Shown here: piece after piece, positions 1 to 10,763 of the stretch | How the letters are laid out: each line of letters opens with the position of its first letter | Position numbering within the stretch: the first letter of the stretch is position 1 | Origin: Phialocephala subalpina | Lineage: Eukaryota; Ascomycota; Leotiomycetes; Helotiales; Mollisiaceae | Reading direction: 5' to 3' | NCBI GenBank assembly: GCA_900073065.1 | Contig: FJOG01000014.1 | Span: 484,803-548,802, forward strand | Length of the DNA stretch: 64,000 nt | Position numbers and translations under genes: made by a program | Notes under the pieces: generated by a model | The model's input: the letters and a program-made list of their open reading frames with translations, nothing else | The model's database searches: none | Told to the model about the DNA's origin: nothing

Positions 1-1
1 G

Positions 2-199
2 CCGTATCGACACACTTATCCCAGGTATTATGGCACGGTCTCGCCCAGCCCTCCCACACCACGGTACCCTGTGCCGTCGAACACCGCACCTCCTTACGAC
101 AGCTACCAACACAACACTGAGTCTACTTCGCCTGTCATCATGATTATTATTGGGTGCATCATAGTAGGCGCGCTTTTCTGGTACGGCTCTCGAATGTGA
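2..199 (+). CDS. 3' end of a tail-anchored membrane protein (partial)
   Basis: The frame is open from the first complete codon of the window (position 2) to a TGA at 197-199, giving 65 residues. The visible part is rich in Pro, Tyr and Ser and ends in one hydrophobic segment (VIMIIIGCIIVGALFWY) four residues before the stop, which is the layout of a C-terminal tail anchor. The intact gene at 1165-2367 has the same plan: Pro/Ser-rich stretch, then one terminal membrane helix. This could therefore be another member of the local tandem family, but the diagnostic region lies outside the window. The 5' end is missing and no function can be given. It could also be an unrelated single-pass protein. 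Confidence 0.5.
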   Translation, partial: PYRHTYPRYYGTVSPSPPTPRYPVPSNTAPPYDSYQHNTESTSPVIMIIIGCIIVGALFWYGSRM

Positions 200-1164
200 T
201 GATCGAGAGTCTTGTTTGCTGTGGGTTTCGGTTTCAAGAGGAAAGTCGAGGGAAATCGGCTCTCCAAGACCATTCTCGCTTCGTGCATGCCTCCACTCTC
301 CAGATCCTGATTATTTTGAGGCAAGGAAGGTGCGAAAATGCTTCTTAGTAGTAGAACAATGAATCGCACATGTTCCAGTCCCAAATGCCCTATCTTGCAG
401 TTAGACATTTCGAGTCTCAATGTCTAGCCTCAACTCAGACACTGTGCAGTCCCAATGTCCAAGCCTTGAACGCACAATTTCAATTCTCAGCGCGTCGAAC
501 CTCTACTCGTACATTTTCGACCACCTCACTGTCGAATTGGCTGAATGAAATGACTAATCCAAGCACCCCTTGCGTAAGGTTGCGCAGAAACGTGCTCGCG
601 AGTACAGCAAACAGCATCAGGTCAGCATCTCGCATCTTAATTTCTTCTAGGTGACAAGACCATCGCGTCCCTCCACTTGGGGTCAACATGTACTATGTGG
701 CTCAAAAAGTGTAGAGGAAAGAAAGCGGACGGGGGGGGTTGGACTTCGAATCTGCCATCGACTTGTTCGAGAAAGAGTATGCACACGTGATTCGGGGGCG
801 CGAGACGAATAATACAAAAGAGAAAGGAGCTTCCCAAGGCACACGAAATGTGAAGAATCCTCTCTTATCTCTCTGTGGCTTCAAATGGGTAGCAAAATCA
901 TACATGCATCATGCGGGTGGCCATGGTGAAGTGATCAGGTAAAAGGGGGACACTCAGCTTCGTTTCTCGCCTACTTGCTACAACAGTCAATTCACCGCTC
1001 AACTTCGACAACGTGAACATCAACTTCGCAAACAACATGGGCTGAGAAGATTTTTGATGACGTCCGCGCTCAAGCCCACATATACTTTCAAAAATTCCCT
1101 GCGTCTGAGCAAACTTCGGCCTTTTCCACCACCACCCAAAGTGCACTTGTTAATAGTTGCGACA
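200..1164. other. Intergenic, nothing recognised
   Basis: No reading frame with family resemblance or credible splice structure was found. The only low-complexity feature is a G run near 729-737. The stretch presumably holds the promoter of the gene starting at 1165. Confidence 0.5.
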
Positions 1165-2367
1165 ATGGCTTCGACAATTTCAAAAACACCTGAAAAGGAC
1201 TCCACTCCCTCAACGACTCTGGAAACCATCATGGAAATGTCTTCAGGCTTGTCCCAGTTCCGACCTGATCATCTACGTGTAGGATCAATTGCCGTGCTGG
1301 TTCAGAATCCAAAAGAGGAGAGCGGCGCAATCGTTTGTACTCGTAATCGCCATTGCAATGGGAAAGTTTTCTCGTTCCGCTCATCATCGCACCCGATAGT
1401 CGTCCTTGCGACAAATAAAGTCAATGGTTCGAGCGAGCAGAAGGAGGAAATATGTTTGGTCGCACGTGTAAGTCTCACCTCCTTGATTTCCAAATTCCCC
1501 AGCTCTGACAATTGAAAATAGATCACGTCGCATGGCAACAGTGCTCTCGGAAGCTTCCTCGGCAGTCATAAAGAGACCTGCACAAAGCCGTCAATCCCTA
1601 TCTTGCATGACACTCTTCATTCCAGTATTGACATGCTGCGTTTGACGTGCGGTCAGCTGAACAAGCAATCATATGTCATGCTCAACCACACCTACGAGGT
1701 GCCTGCTTCGATGGTGAAGCGATATGTCACTCTCCCCGGATCACCTCGCTCTGGATACCCTCGCTGCACATCTATTCGCACTGGAATGACTCGCTCTGTT
1801 CGTCTCCAAGAAACCAGCTACTACACTCTGATACAAGCTTTCGGCCTAGACCCCCAACCGTATCAACCTGAACTCTACCTTTCAAACTTCTTCTCTCTAC
1901 CACCACAGCTGAGTCAGACCCCGAGCATAGTTCTTCAACCATCCAAGCAACGCCCAAACATCAACAACAACGAGAATCAATCCCACAGAGACACTCAATC
2001 CTTCACTGGCACTCGCTCCGCTCCCATGGCCCAACCACGCACTCGAGCTATGTCCACTCCATCTACTCCCCACCTCCGCCGCGAACCCTCATTGATCTCC
2101 TTCCCCGCTCTCCCGCATGCACCATCTCCAAGTCGATCTCCTGTTCATCGATCGGACTATTCAAGAGCATCTTCGATATATTCAAGCTTCTCCGATGAAT
2201 CTTCGCCTCTTCTTCCACCCCCTGTAACATATCGGACCCCGGGACGTACTAGTATGAGGGAGCAAGTTGAGGACTGGTGTGCATTTCTGCTCTTGATTAT
2301 TTTGCTGGTTATACTCTGGTGGTTGGTGGGCATCGCTCTCTGGATGTATTTCAATTGGGTGAGATGA
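1165..2367 (+). CDS. Tandem-family protein, copy A, with C-terminal membrane anchor
   Basis: Two exons, 1165-1467 and 1522-2367, join in phase 0 across a 54-nt intron (GTAAGT donor, CTGAC branch, TAG acceptor) to give 382 residues. The ATG at 1165 sits in a good context (CGACAATGGC), and the longer open frame upstream has no family resemblance. Exon 1 carries a block with RHCNGK and HPIVVLA. Exon 2 carries SYV followed, about 50 residues later, by SYYTLIQAFGLDPQPY, the same block seen in the copies at 5476, 6300 and 7590. The middle is Ser/Pro-rich. The last about 30 residues form one strongly hydrophobic helix ending NWVR, so the protein is probably tail-anchored with its bulk in the cytosol. 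I do not recognise the family and give no function. This is one of two copies with no visible lesion. Confidence 0.75.
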
Positions 2368-3444
2368 CTTGGCGTTGTTGGTGGGCGTGAAGGGTGTTTG
2401 GGAGTTTGGTATCATGGCGAGGTAAGGTGTTTGTCACCTAGATACATAAGTCAAATAGTGCAGTAATCAAACATCATCTACGAGCAAACGTGTATGACCT
2501 CTCAATATTTGGGTGCCTTCCGTAATGCTACACGCAATTGTGCTCGTAAGTCTTCTAGTGCAAGCAACTCAAGTGTGGCCTTTTGCTCGGGCTCTGCCCT
2601 TGTGCCAAGCGAGGCAATGATGGAGACACATCGAATGTACATATACTTGATGCTTGCGTATCGTGGCTTGCTATTCTTTTTACTTTAGTCCCCAAAGCCT
2701 CATTCCGAAGTTAAACATGGCCCAGACAGAATTGATATGAGTTAATCATTTGAAGCAGCTAGATCCTTGGTATCTTCTTTTCCCTTCTCCTCCACTCCAT
2801 GACAGACCTCGTCCGTTTCGTTTCTGAGGGTGCTTAATGGTATCAAAGGATGAATGACGTACATTTGGATGGTGATACATCAAATTTGAGGGGGATAAAA
2901 CGGTCTTGGGAAGGGAAAAGCCCAATCTCTATAGCTGACTTGTGCTTTAGGATATTGCGAGATGCCTGTCTCTCAGTGTCGCAATAGTGCTCTGGGCACC
3001 AAGGCAGGCTTCTAAATATATAGGAGTCTCTCAACTTCAGCAACATTCCGGTCTCTTCATCCGATATAAACTCTAAGAACGAAAACCGTCTCCCTTCTTG
3101 AAAGTCATTCACGATACCTCTAACAACCAGTTCAACTCATGTAGCATCTTCAGGCGGTTATAGTCTGGATACTTGTCTTTCTTCCTGACAGACATTCAGC
3201 CAAACCTGATCATCAGAGCTTGGCGCAATAAACCCGCTCGCTTCCGCCACCTCCGCCGCCGCCTTCCGCTTCCCTCCTCGATCTTTAATCAGTTTCTAGC
3301 CACGTGCTACTTCCTAAGCGCAGAGTTCTACCTTGCAAGGAACGACACCCCTTCCATCTTGCGCTCTTAATTGCACCAATCATCCATCTTGATTAGGGCT
3401 GTAAGACAACCAGCGTCTTCTAGTTGCCCAATCTCATCCCCATC
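2368..3444. other. Intergenic, nothing recognised
   Basis: Only short, low-quality frames are present on both strands. I see no homology to the flanking tandem family. The 5' part of the next copy may lie in the assembly gap that follows. Confidence 0.4.
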
Positions 3445-3695
3445 NNNNNNNNNNNNNNNNNNNNNNNNNNNNNNNNNNNNNNNNNNNNNNNNNNNNNNNN
3501 NNNNNNNNNNNNNNNNNNNNNNNNNNNNNNNNNNNNNNNNNNNNNNNNNNNNNNNNNNNNNNNNNNNNNNNNNNNNNNNNNNNNNNNNNNNNNNNNNNNN
3601 NNNNNNNNNNNNNNNNNNNNNNNNNNNNNNNNNNNNNNNNNNNNNNNNNNNNNNNNNNNNNNNNNNNNNNNNNNNNNNNNNNNNNNNNNNNNNNN
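3445..3695. other. Assembly gap (251 Ns)
   Basis: A run of 251 undetermined bases. It falls where exon 1 of the tandem copy at 3696-4263 would be expected, so that copy cannot be judged complete or truncated at its 5' side. Confidence 0.99.
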
Positions 3696-4263
3696 ACTCC
3701 CTAATTCGAACGTGTACATCGACCTCCATCACCCCTCCCCCCCCCCCCTCTTACCCCCCTTAACACTTTTGCGCAATTATTACGAGCTACCCTATCTTCG
3801 CAATGGCCAGCTGATGGGCCCTTCCTATGTCAAGGCAGGCGAACTTCAGCACGTGTTTCGAATTCCTTGGCCGTATTTATGGAACTTTGGTTCAGCAGAG
3901 CGGCTTCTACCAATTGGGGCGTGCGTCTCTGCAGAAAGTTACAATTACCTGATAGTATGACTTGGTATGACGCCTCAGTATTATAGAAGCATTGCGACCT
4001 TGGGCAATACTCTGCAGCGGAGACTGGCGGAGGCTTTGGTGCCAGGGATGGATTTCACATCACCAGTGGTGTTGCTGTTGACCACTACGAATCAAAATCA
4101 CCATCTTGAGAGCAGATCAGGACCGTATTCTGAAGGCAGATCTATCGATAAGGGGCAAGAAGAAGCCTCGATGTTAGGTGACGATAACGAGAAGAATACG
4201 GAGCAGCCTACATCAGCTTCTCAATTGACTGTAAGTCTATGCAGAATTCTGTGGCACTTGTGA
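3696..4263 (+). pseudogene. Tandem-family copy B, interrupted by an in-frame stop
   Basis: The frame running out of the gap contains SYVKAGELQHVFRIPWPYLW, then SYNYLIV, a TGA at 3958-3960, and in the same frame LGMTPQYYRS. Copies A and D read SYY-x-L-(5 residues)-G-(2 residues)-PQ-x-Y at this point with no stop, so the TGA replaces one sense codon inside the conserved block. The frame then continues to a TGA at 4261-4263, with a GTAAGT donor at 4231 that may begin an intron. The 5' exon is absent, probably within the gap. A sequencing error at the TGA is possible, but the remainder reads cleanly. Type of mutation: a C-to-T or G-to-A change, not in CpA context. Confidence 0.6.
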
Positions 4264-5475
4264 TCGAGTAGTTCATTATGGCACAGGAAACAACGACGGT
4301 AGCTTCACAGTCCAACCGCCCTTTGAATCGATTAGCACCAGAATTCGCGTTTGGTGGCTTATAGTAAGTCCACTTCCTCGGATAATTGGAGTCAGGAGTC
4401 TGTACTGATTCTCAATTAGGTCGTTTTCTTTTGGAGATATTTGGCCTTTCGGATGTTGGAAAAAGCAGCTCCAGCTTTTGGGCTCATATCAAACATCTTG
4501 AAATAGATCTTCAGGGAGGAATTGTGGCTTCTTCTTGAACCAAAAAACCGAGTTCAGCTATTCGACAAGTCCTTATATGACCAGCTTTTCTTTTTCACTC
4601 TAGAGTCTAGATCTTTCAATAGACCAATACAAAGTTATGACGAATCTGACAACCTATATTGTTACGGTACAATGACAGGGCAGCAGCGATAATGGAACCT
4701 ACGCCAGGACAAACTCTCCTGCATAGGTTGGTATCTGTGATTCGTGGCAGCGACATGTCAAATGTTGGCTTGTATACTTAAACTCGTTTATAATGACTCG
4801 AACAAGAGCTGATATCCTCATGCAATCTCGATTTGTGCCTCTTCTCCGAATAACTTTGCCCTCTATCTCCAATGGACGGCAACCTTGTCGACTTGCTTGC
4901 CGCGTTTCTTGGCATCTTTCGCCTAATTCAGGGGTAACTCTCAGGGTCTCACACCCTGTACACTTGAGTGATGGTCAACATATGATTGTCTTAGACGCTT
5001 TAGAGAACTCAGACTATGTTCTCACTCAATAGATCTTCCTGGAAACTGACATTTACTCTCCCAAAGTACCGATATGGCTGCAAAACTGAACACACTAAGC
5101 AATATGCATCACGTGAATCTACCCTTTGGTGACATTGATTGATGTTCAGCGTCGCATGAGGCAGTCGTATAGGGGTTTTAAATAGATAATATCATTCAAA
5201 ATCATTTGCTATGCCCGATATTCTCAGTGATGATGGGATATTGTCGGGATAACAAGGTTAAGCTTTTCGGGCAGACTACTTCTCGCTTGGGGCTTGCGGG
5301 ACTTGACCATCCTTGCTGAAGCAACACATAACAACACCCAACTTTGCGACTTGCATTAGAACACGGCGCATTCTTTCTTTCTCTTCGGGTTGACCATTGC
5401 TGGAGCAGGAGACCATTTCTCAACAATCAAACACCTACCACCCCTCCTGCGCAGTCACGCTCCTAAGTCTCGACC
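4264..5475. other. Intergenic, possible decayed 3' tail of copy B
   Basis: No convincing reading frame was found. The first few hundred bases may be the eroded 3' part of copy B (GTAAGT at 4231, CACAG near 4287), but no conserved block is visible. The final about 100 bases presumably hold the promoter of copy C. Confidence 0.35.
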
Positions 5476-6115
5476 ATGGATCATTACAACGCAGCTGCTT
5501 TCAGGCCGCAAGGCGCCTCAGACATTGCGGACTACTGGAGTTCGAACTCTCTCCTTGCAAACGAAATAGATCTCGCCGTGGGTTGCTTTGCCTGGATTCC
5601 AAAGCAAAGCAATGTACATCATCCAGTGTTCTGGTTCGAGGTGGTCACTGTAACGGAGAGCTACTTCGTGCTGATGCCTACAAGCACCATTGTATCATCG
5701 CCAGTATCGGATGGTGCAACCAAATGGGCATGGTCTACTGCGAGGTGGTACCAGTAAGTATGTCCCAAAGATGGAGGTTGCGAGCTAACATGAGCAGGTC
5801 ACGACCTTTAAAAATACTTCTCCCGACCAATACGTCTTTGAATTCCTCCATTCCACCAAAGTCAAGTTCAGAGAGTCAGTTCAAATCAAGGAGCCAAGAT
5901 CTGGTAGGAGTTTCGATAACATTTCTCATTTCGAGCTCAGTGCAGAATCGAAGCCATTGAAAAACCAATCATACGTGCAGGTCCAGCACTTCTACTACCG
6001 AATCTACTCGAATTCTTTGTGGAATTACAAGTTTGCGAACTCCAACACTTACGACAGAAGACTCTCAGAAGATAGCTACAAGGCTCTCATGGCGATGGCG
6101 GGCAACAGGTACTGA
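5476..6115 (+). pseudogene. Tandem-family copy C, frameshifted in exon 1
   Basis: The ATG at 5476 opens a frame with VGCFAWIPKQSNVHHP, matching VGSIAVLVQNPK in copy A. The match then jumps to another frame (RGGHCNGELLRADAYKHHCII), so there is an indel between about 5622 and 5650. The second frame leads to a GTAAGT donor at 5754. A 44-nt intron (GCTAAC branch, CAG acceptor) joins exon 2 at 5798 in the conserved phase 0. Exon 2 contains SYVQVQHFYYRI and LSEDSYKALMAMAG and stops with TGA at 6113-6115, in the middle of the conserved block, so the usual C-terminal half is missing. The copy is therefore both frameshifted and 3'-truncated. A base-calling error could explain the frameshift but not the truncation. 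Confidence 0.6.
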
Positions 6116-6119
6116 CAAC

Positions 6120-7001
6120 AAACGTAAAGGATTTCTCTCCGCCAACGCATTCTGGCAGTCCATTGTGGTTTTGAAAATTTCACAACGAGCAGAATCGCAC
6201 ATCGCTAGAAATCTGATCGTCTAGTACGCTTTGGTAAGTTAACACCCGAGAATAGAGAATTATACACAAGCTTAACAGAGACGGGTCACCAATCACAAAG
6301 GTTTCAGCTTATATGACCACTCCATCAACCAAGAGGCACCAAACAGACTTCAGAGTAGGATACGGATCCGCCACAATAAATCAATCTGGAACTCAACACT
6401 TCAACTCGACTATGACCTTAGAAGTATGCAAGTAGGCGACCATGCTTTTGTTCAGTTCCAGAGGATCGGGATGAGTCTGGTAAAGGACTTTCGAGCGTAT
6501 TACTTCCATCAACCTGCGTACCGCTGTCGATTGGCGGAAGACAGTTATTATATTCTTATGAGTATGTTAAACCTCGAGCCACAGTTCTACCATACCACGG
6601 GTGTGATTTTTCAGCGGAGCAGGCATTTTTGATGCCTGGAACTGGATTCGAGCTCAAAGATCTCACTATTAAAAGCGCGAGTACGAGCAATACAGTTAAC
6701 ATCATCGAGGCCTTACCAGGGCAAGCACGTACCAATATCAGTGGAGAGATCACGGCGCCACCATCCACCGGGCAAGAGAATCATACTTCGGTGGCAAGGT
6801 TGCGCAGTAACAATAGCAACATGTCGAAGCAGTCTCCTCCCTCGTCCTATCTCCGCACACAATTCTTCGAAGGGTATGAGGATGCCGACACTCAATCCTG
6901 AAGCTTCATCCTTCGTTCCTCCACCAACATTTGACCCCTTACGCCCCGCTGCGACCACACAAGAGTCCGGAGGAAGACATGGAAATGTAATGGGGCAATA
7001 G
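6120..7001 (+). pseudogene. Tandem-family copy C2, fragmentary
   Basis: Directly after the stop of copy C a fragment reads KGFLSANAFWQSIVVLKISQ, which corresponds to the end of exon 1 in copies A and D (GKVFSFRSSSHPIVVL and GDRLRDKAYWHMIVIL). A TAG follows at 6222-6224, then a GTAAGT donor near 6234. After an acceptor near 6300 an exon-2-like frame runs through LAEDSYYILMSMLNLEPQFY to a TGA at about 6630. The C-terminal Pro/Ser-rich part then appears in two further frames (about 6600-6901 and 6741-7001). With most of exon 1 missing, an internal stop and at least two frame changes, this is a dead copy. It abuts copy C as expected after unequal recombination between neighbours. Confidence 0.55.
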
Positions 7002-7589
7002 GTGGTTGAAAAGGAAGTAAGCGGTGGATGAATATATTTTCGGGGTTGCGAGGGAGAGAATATAAAGATGGTGGTACACTTCTTGCGCGTCCTAGCCAGA
7101 GGCCCTCTAATCGCGGTATTTATACGCTTTCTATACTTTTAATTCGTGCATGGATAACAAGGTGGAGAGGGGAAGGAACCCGAAAAATAAAGACATAAAG
7201 ACATAATTGAAAGCTCTTCGCGTGCAAGTGATATACGTGACCTGAGGAAGTAGGAGCATGACTTAGTTGATCTTCGAAGTCTTAGTGCAACATGAAAAGC
7301 TCTTATAAAGGTAGAATTGATCCTGCGACCCAAAATGTGAGAGTTGAAACTTACTCTGAAAACAGATATTGACGTTCCTTGCAAGGCTGGCCTCAACTCG
7401 CGTCCTCCACAGCACCTCTGCGATAACTTACAACTTCCAAGGTACACCACACAAGACTTCTCCAACACATCATCCCTGATCCCATTTAGGTTTCAGATTG
7501 AAGGAAGACACCTTAGTCAATGGACAACTTTATACTTTGCTGTCATAAACACCTTCCTCCAGATTAATACCACCCCCCTTTGCGCCAAA
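7002..7589. other. Intergenic upstream of copy D
   Basis: No coding signal was found. An open frame from 7344 leads into the next gene, but its upstream part has no family resemblance and is probably 5' leader. Confidence 0.5.
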
Positions 7590-8994
7590 ATGCCACCTAA
7601 ATCGAAGGCCAGAAGAGGCAGCAACAATGCCAGACAGCAGCCGCGCAAAGATCCCTCACCGATTAAGGAGAATTCAAATCGCTTCATGATCCCGTATCCC
7701 TCAGTCTTATTGGACGAAATGGCGCCTGGCAACATCTGCTTCCTGCCAAACAACGTACAAGTCTTGGAGGAAGTCCGCTGCGTTCGCCAAACACCACATA
7801 TGGGAAAGGACCGTCCATGCCAGGGGGATCGTCTGCGAGACAAGGCATACTGGCATATGATTGTCATCTTGGGATTGTACCACCGCTCCACGACGCCGGG
7901 AGATATCGTTGCCAGATTCCAAATCGTAAGTCTACCCACTGCCTCCTGTTCTGCCAGTTCCACCATATTAGAGCACACGGCTTGGATGCCGCACTACTAC
8001 ACTGTGGCTGATTTGTATGATGCTCTAGATCTCCTCCTACGAGAAGACCGAGCTTGACAATTACATCGCGGTCAAAGGCCTGAGAAAATTCTTCCAGGTC
8101 CTCCCCATTCGGCAAGACCACGAGAGACCTCAGGATGGTGTATTCAAAGACCCTGACGCAGTGAATATCAATACCATTGCACCCACCCCACGAGGCTGTT
8201 CGCAACTCGAGCTATCCAAGGAGTCACAACTCTTGCGGGAACAGTCGTACGTCGATATCGCCCATCAATGGGAGTGCTCGATCAGGTATATCTGGCCTTG
8301 GAAATGGCGTCCTCCCTACAATCAAGCGTACGCCTATCGTATGTCAAGAGACAGCTACTACGTCCTTGCAGCGAAGGTGGGTATACAGCCACAGTTCTAC
8401 CCTCCCATCGACGATCTTATCGCTCGAACTTCGATCTGGAGACGACCTCCTGTCCCTTGGCCAGTGAGAGCACCGACTGGAGCGCGTATTGATAGTAGCA
8501 TTAATCTTCGCAGCAATAATGTCAAGAGTGATAAAAGAGGACGACAGGTTGCAGGAGAAGGCTCTTCATCAGCGGATTTCGGAGGAGAGCTGGCCATGAA
8601 TAGCGGACCATTCCAGCCAAGACTGAGAAGTCAACTGGGAACATCCAACTTTGGTCCTCCTACAGCTCCCATCTTCACACCAACTTTGGCTAGCAGAGCA
8701 GGCCTTTCTCCTCAGAATCCAGGGCTTCCGCCCGACAATTCTGATTTGGCGCCTCCTCCGCCATCTGCGACCGCGGCTCCTCTTCTCGGTTCTTCACTGT
8801 ATTTGATCTCAGAATATGGAGACCACAGAAACGCTTCGATGACAGGACGAAATCTTCCGACCATGAGCTTACGGGATGCCGCTTGGTCCCAAGAGATCCC
8901 ACTTTCTCCCAGCAATTCTTACGAATACTTCATTCCTGCCTCTCTCGACGAAAACATGAACCCAGAATCCAGGGCTTCCGCCCGACAATTCTGA
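7590..8994 (+). CDS. Tandem-family protein, copy D, soluble form
   Basis: Exons 7590-7925 and 8029-8994 join in phase 0 across a 103-nt intron (GTAAGT donor, CTAG acceptor) to give 433 residues. The ATG at 7590 (CAAAATGCC) starts a Lys/Arg/Ser-rich N terminus. Exon 1 has the family block (PCQGDRLRDKAYWHMIVIL). Exon 2 has SYVDIAHQWE, the aromatic run IRYIWPWKWRPPY and SRDSYYVLAAKVGIQPQFY. A long Ser/Pro/Asn-rich tail follows. Unlike copy A there is no terminal membrane helix, so this member is predicted soluble. The last 15 codons are altered by a perfect 250-bp tandem duplication: after NMNP the present protein ends ESRASARQF, whereas the second repeat copy shows the older end RR plus stop. 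Function is unknown. This is the best-preserved member besides A. Confidence 0.78.
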
Positions 8995-9213
8995 TTTGGC
9001 GCCTCCTCCGCCATCTGCGACCGCGGCTCCTCTTCTCGGTTCTTCACTGTATTTGATCTCAGAATATGGAGACCACAGAAACGCTTCGATGACAGGACGA
9101 AATCTTCCGACCATGAGCTTACGGGATGCCGCTTGGTCCCAAGAGATCCCACTTTCTCCCAGCAATTCTTACGAATACTTCATTCCTGCCTCTCTCGACG
9201 AAAACATGAACCC
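8713..9213. repeat. Perfect 250-bp tandem duplication
   Basis: The segment from 8713 recurs at 8963 with an offset of 250 bases and no difference that I can find, up to 9213. It covers the last about 80 codons of copy D. Because 250 is not a multiple of three, entering the second unit shifts the frame and produces a stop after 12 codons (8992-8994). The second unit still carries the older reading frame and its stop (9221-9223). Perfect identity means either a very recent event or an assembly duplication. Confidence 0.9.
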
Positions 9214-10760
9214 GAGGAGGTGAAACTCCCACGACCATTCTTCATAAGACCGGAAGACATCGAATAAAAGGAAGTTTGGACGGACGTAGCGCAAACGAGA
9301 CCGGATAGGAGCATCGGGCAATACTCGGTGTTGAGGGAGAGGCGGGTTTGTGAGAGTTTGTAGGAGACTTTTTGGAGGTTCCTTTAGGATAACCATTTCA
9401 GGACGAGGTAAATGTGCGTAACGAATAAAGAGATTCGGTAGCAGGAGACAGCCGTCTTTTGACGCTTGAGCATTTAGAAAAGAACGACCATGGAAGGATG
9501 GATGTTGCGTTGCTCACTTATGCAACAACTTCACTCTACTTCAAGAAAGTGTCAATATCGCGTGAGGATTACAGCTGACACCGAATGAGGTCTTCTTTGA
9601 GATCTTCTAGTCGCCGTGCGCTCGTTGCTGCTAGGGTGAGATTGTTTCAGCAGAAGAGAAGCATCCGAGAAGGGAAAGTCAGGTGCTCCTTTTCTTGGGG
9701 GATCGGCGTGTCGGCGTGCATATCACCAGAGGGATGCTACTCAACTTATGACTCTCACCACCTGCGCGCGCTGCAAGATGACAGCAAATCCACGTGATGA
9801 AGAAAGTGACAGCGACATATACAGACCTTGACCTTCCTCGGGATTCTAATTCAGGTGCAATCAAAGTACGCGGAGAAGGATACAACCTGTGCAAAGACAA
9901 GATAGGCTATTCTCACACTATCGATATTCTGATAATGACCTCCTGCTTCGTCGGGGAACAGCGGAAACACGAGACATACAGTAAGAGAAAAGAATCTAGA
10001 AAGTATTTATACCCTCACACTATTCCAAACCAGTCAGCGGTGGCATTTTATCAAGGTATCCGCAGTGAGGTTCCCCCATATCTTTGATCTTTTCTGACTC
10101 CACTCAATTTTGGAAAATTCAGTCTGCAAAACATATATTCACCTCCAGAGATTCTTCTTCGAGCTTGGTGTGGTGCTCTCTTCTATTGATTCTTAAGTCT
10201 TGCTGCTATTCAATAACGGTAAAAAGACCTCGAATCTTTTTTGAAAGAGAATAGGAAATAATAAGACGTTTTACGTAATTTAGACAAAGGAATTAAAAAT
10301 CTAGTGATTTACTTCACTGATCTGGGGTATAAATTCCTCACCGCCTGTGTCTGCTACTAAACAACCCGACATGCATGGCTACCAAGTTCTCAGAGGATGT
10401 GTTTTCCCTGTTTCCACAACTAAAGAAATCTAGAGCATGTTCCAAGCCTCCTGCTAGCAGACTTTCGCAGCACCAAAGGTATCCGACGTGCTCCTTTTTT
10501 GGCCGTGAAGTGAAGTTCCGCGGCAACGAGATAATTGATGGCAGGTTTCGATATGACAACAGCAGAGCGAGTATGAGCATCGAGAAGAGTGGGTGTCGGA
10601 TGCCTCGGAGCTTGAGGCTTGAACTCGAACTATCGTCTTGCCGTGGGTGAAATTGGCTCTAGAGTACGGTGCGAAGGAGCGCTGAAAGTCAAGTAGACAA
10701 CCGTCTAACGAAGCCGCTGCCACACCCCTGAGATCAGTTCGAAGGTTGATCCGAAATTGT
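9214..10760. other. Intergenic, nothing recognised
   Basis: Short frames only. A TATAAAT followed by CCTC occurs at 10328-10339, one of four such sites in the window. I see no gene, RNA or transposon end. Confidence 0.45.
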
Positions 10761-10763
10761 GAT

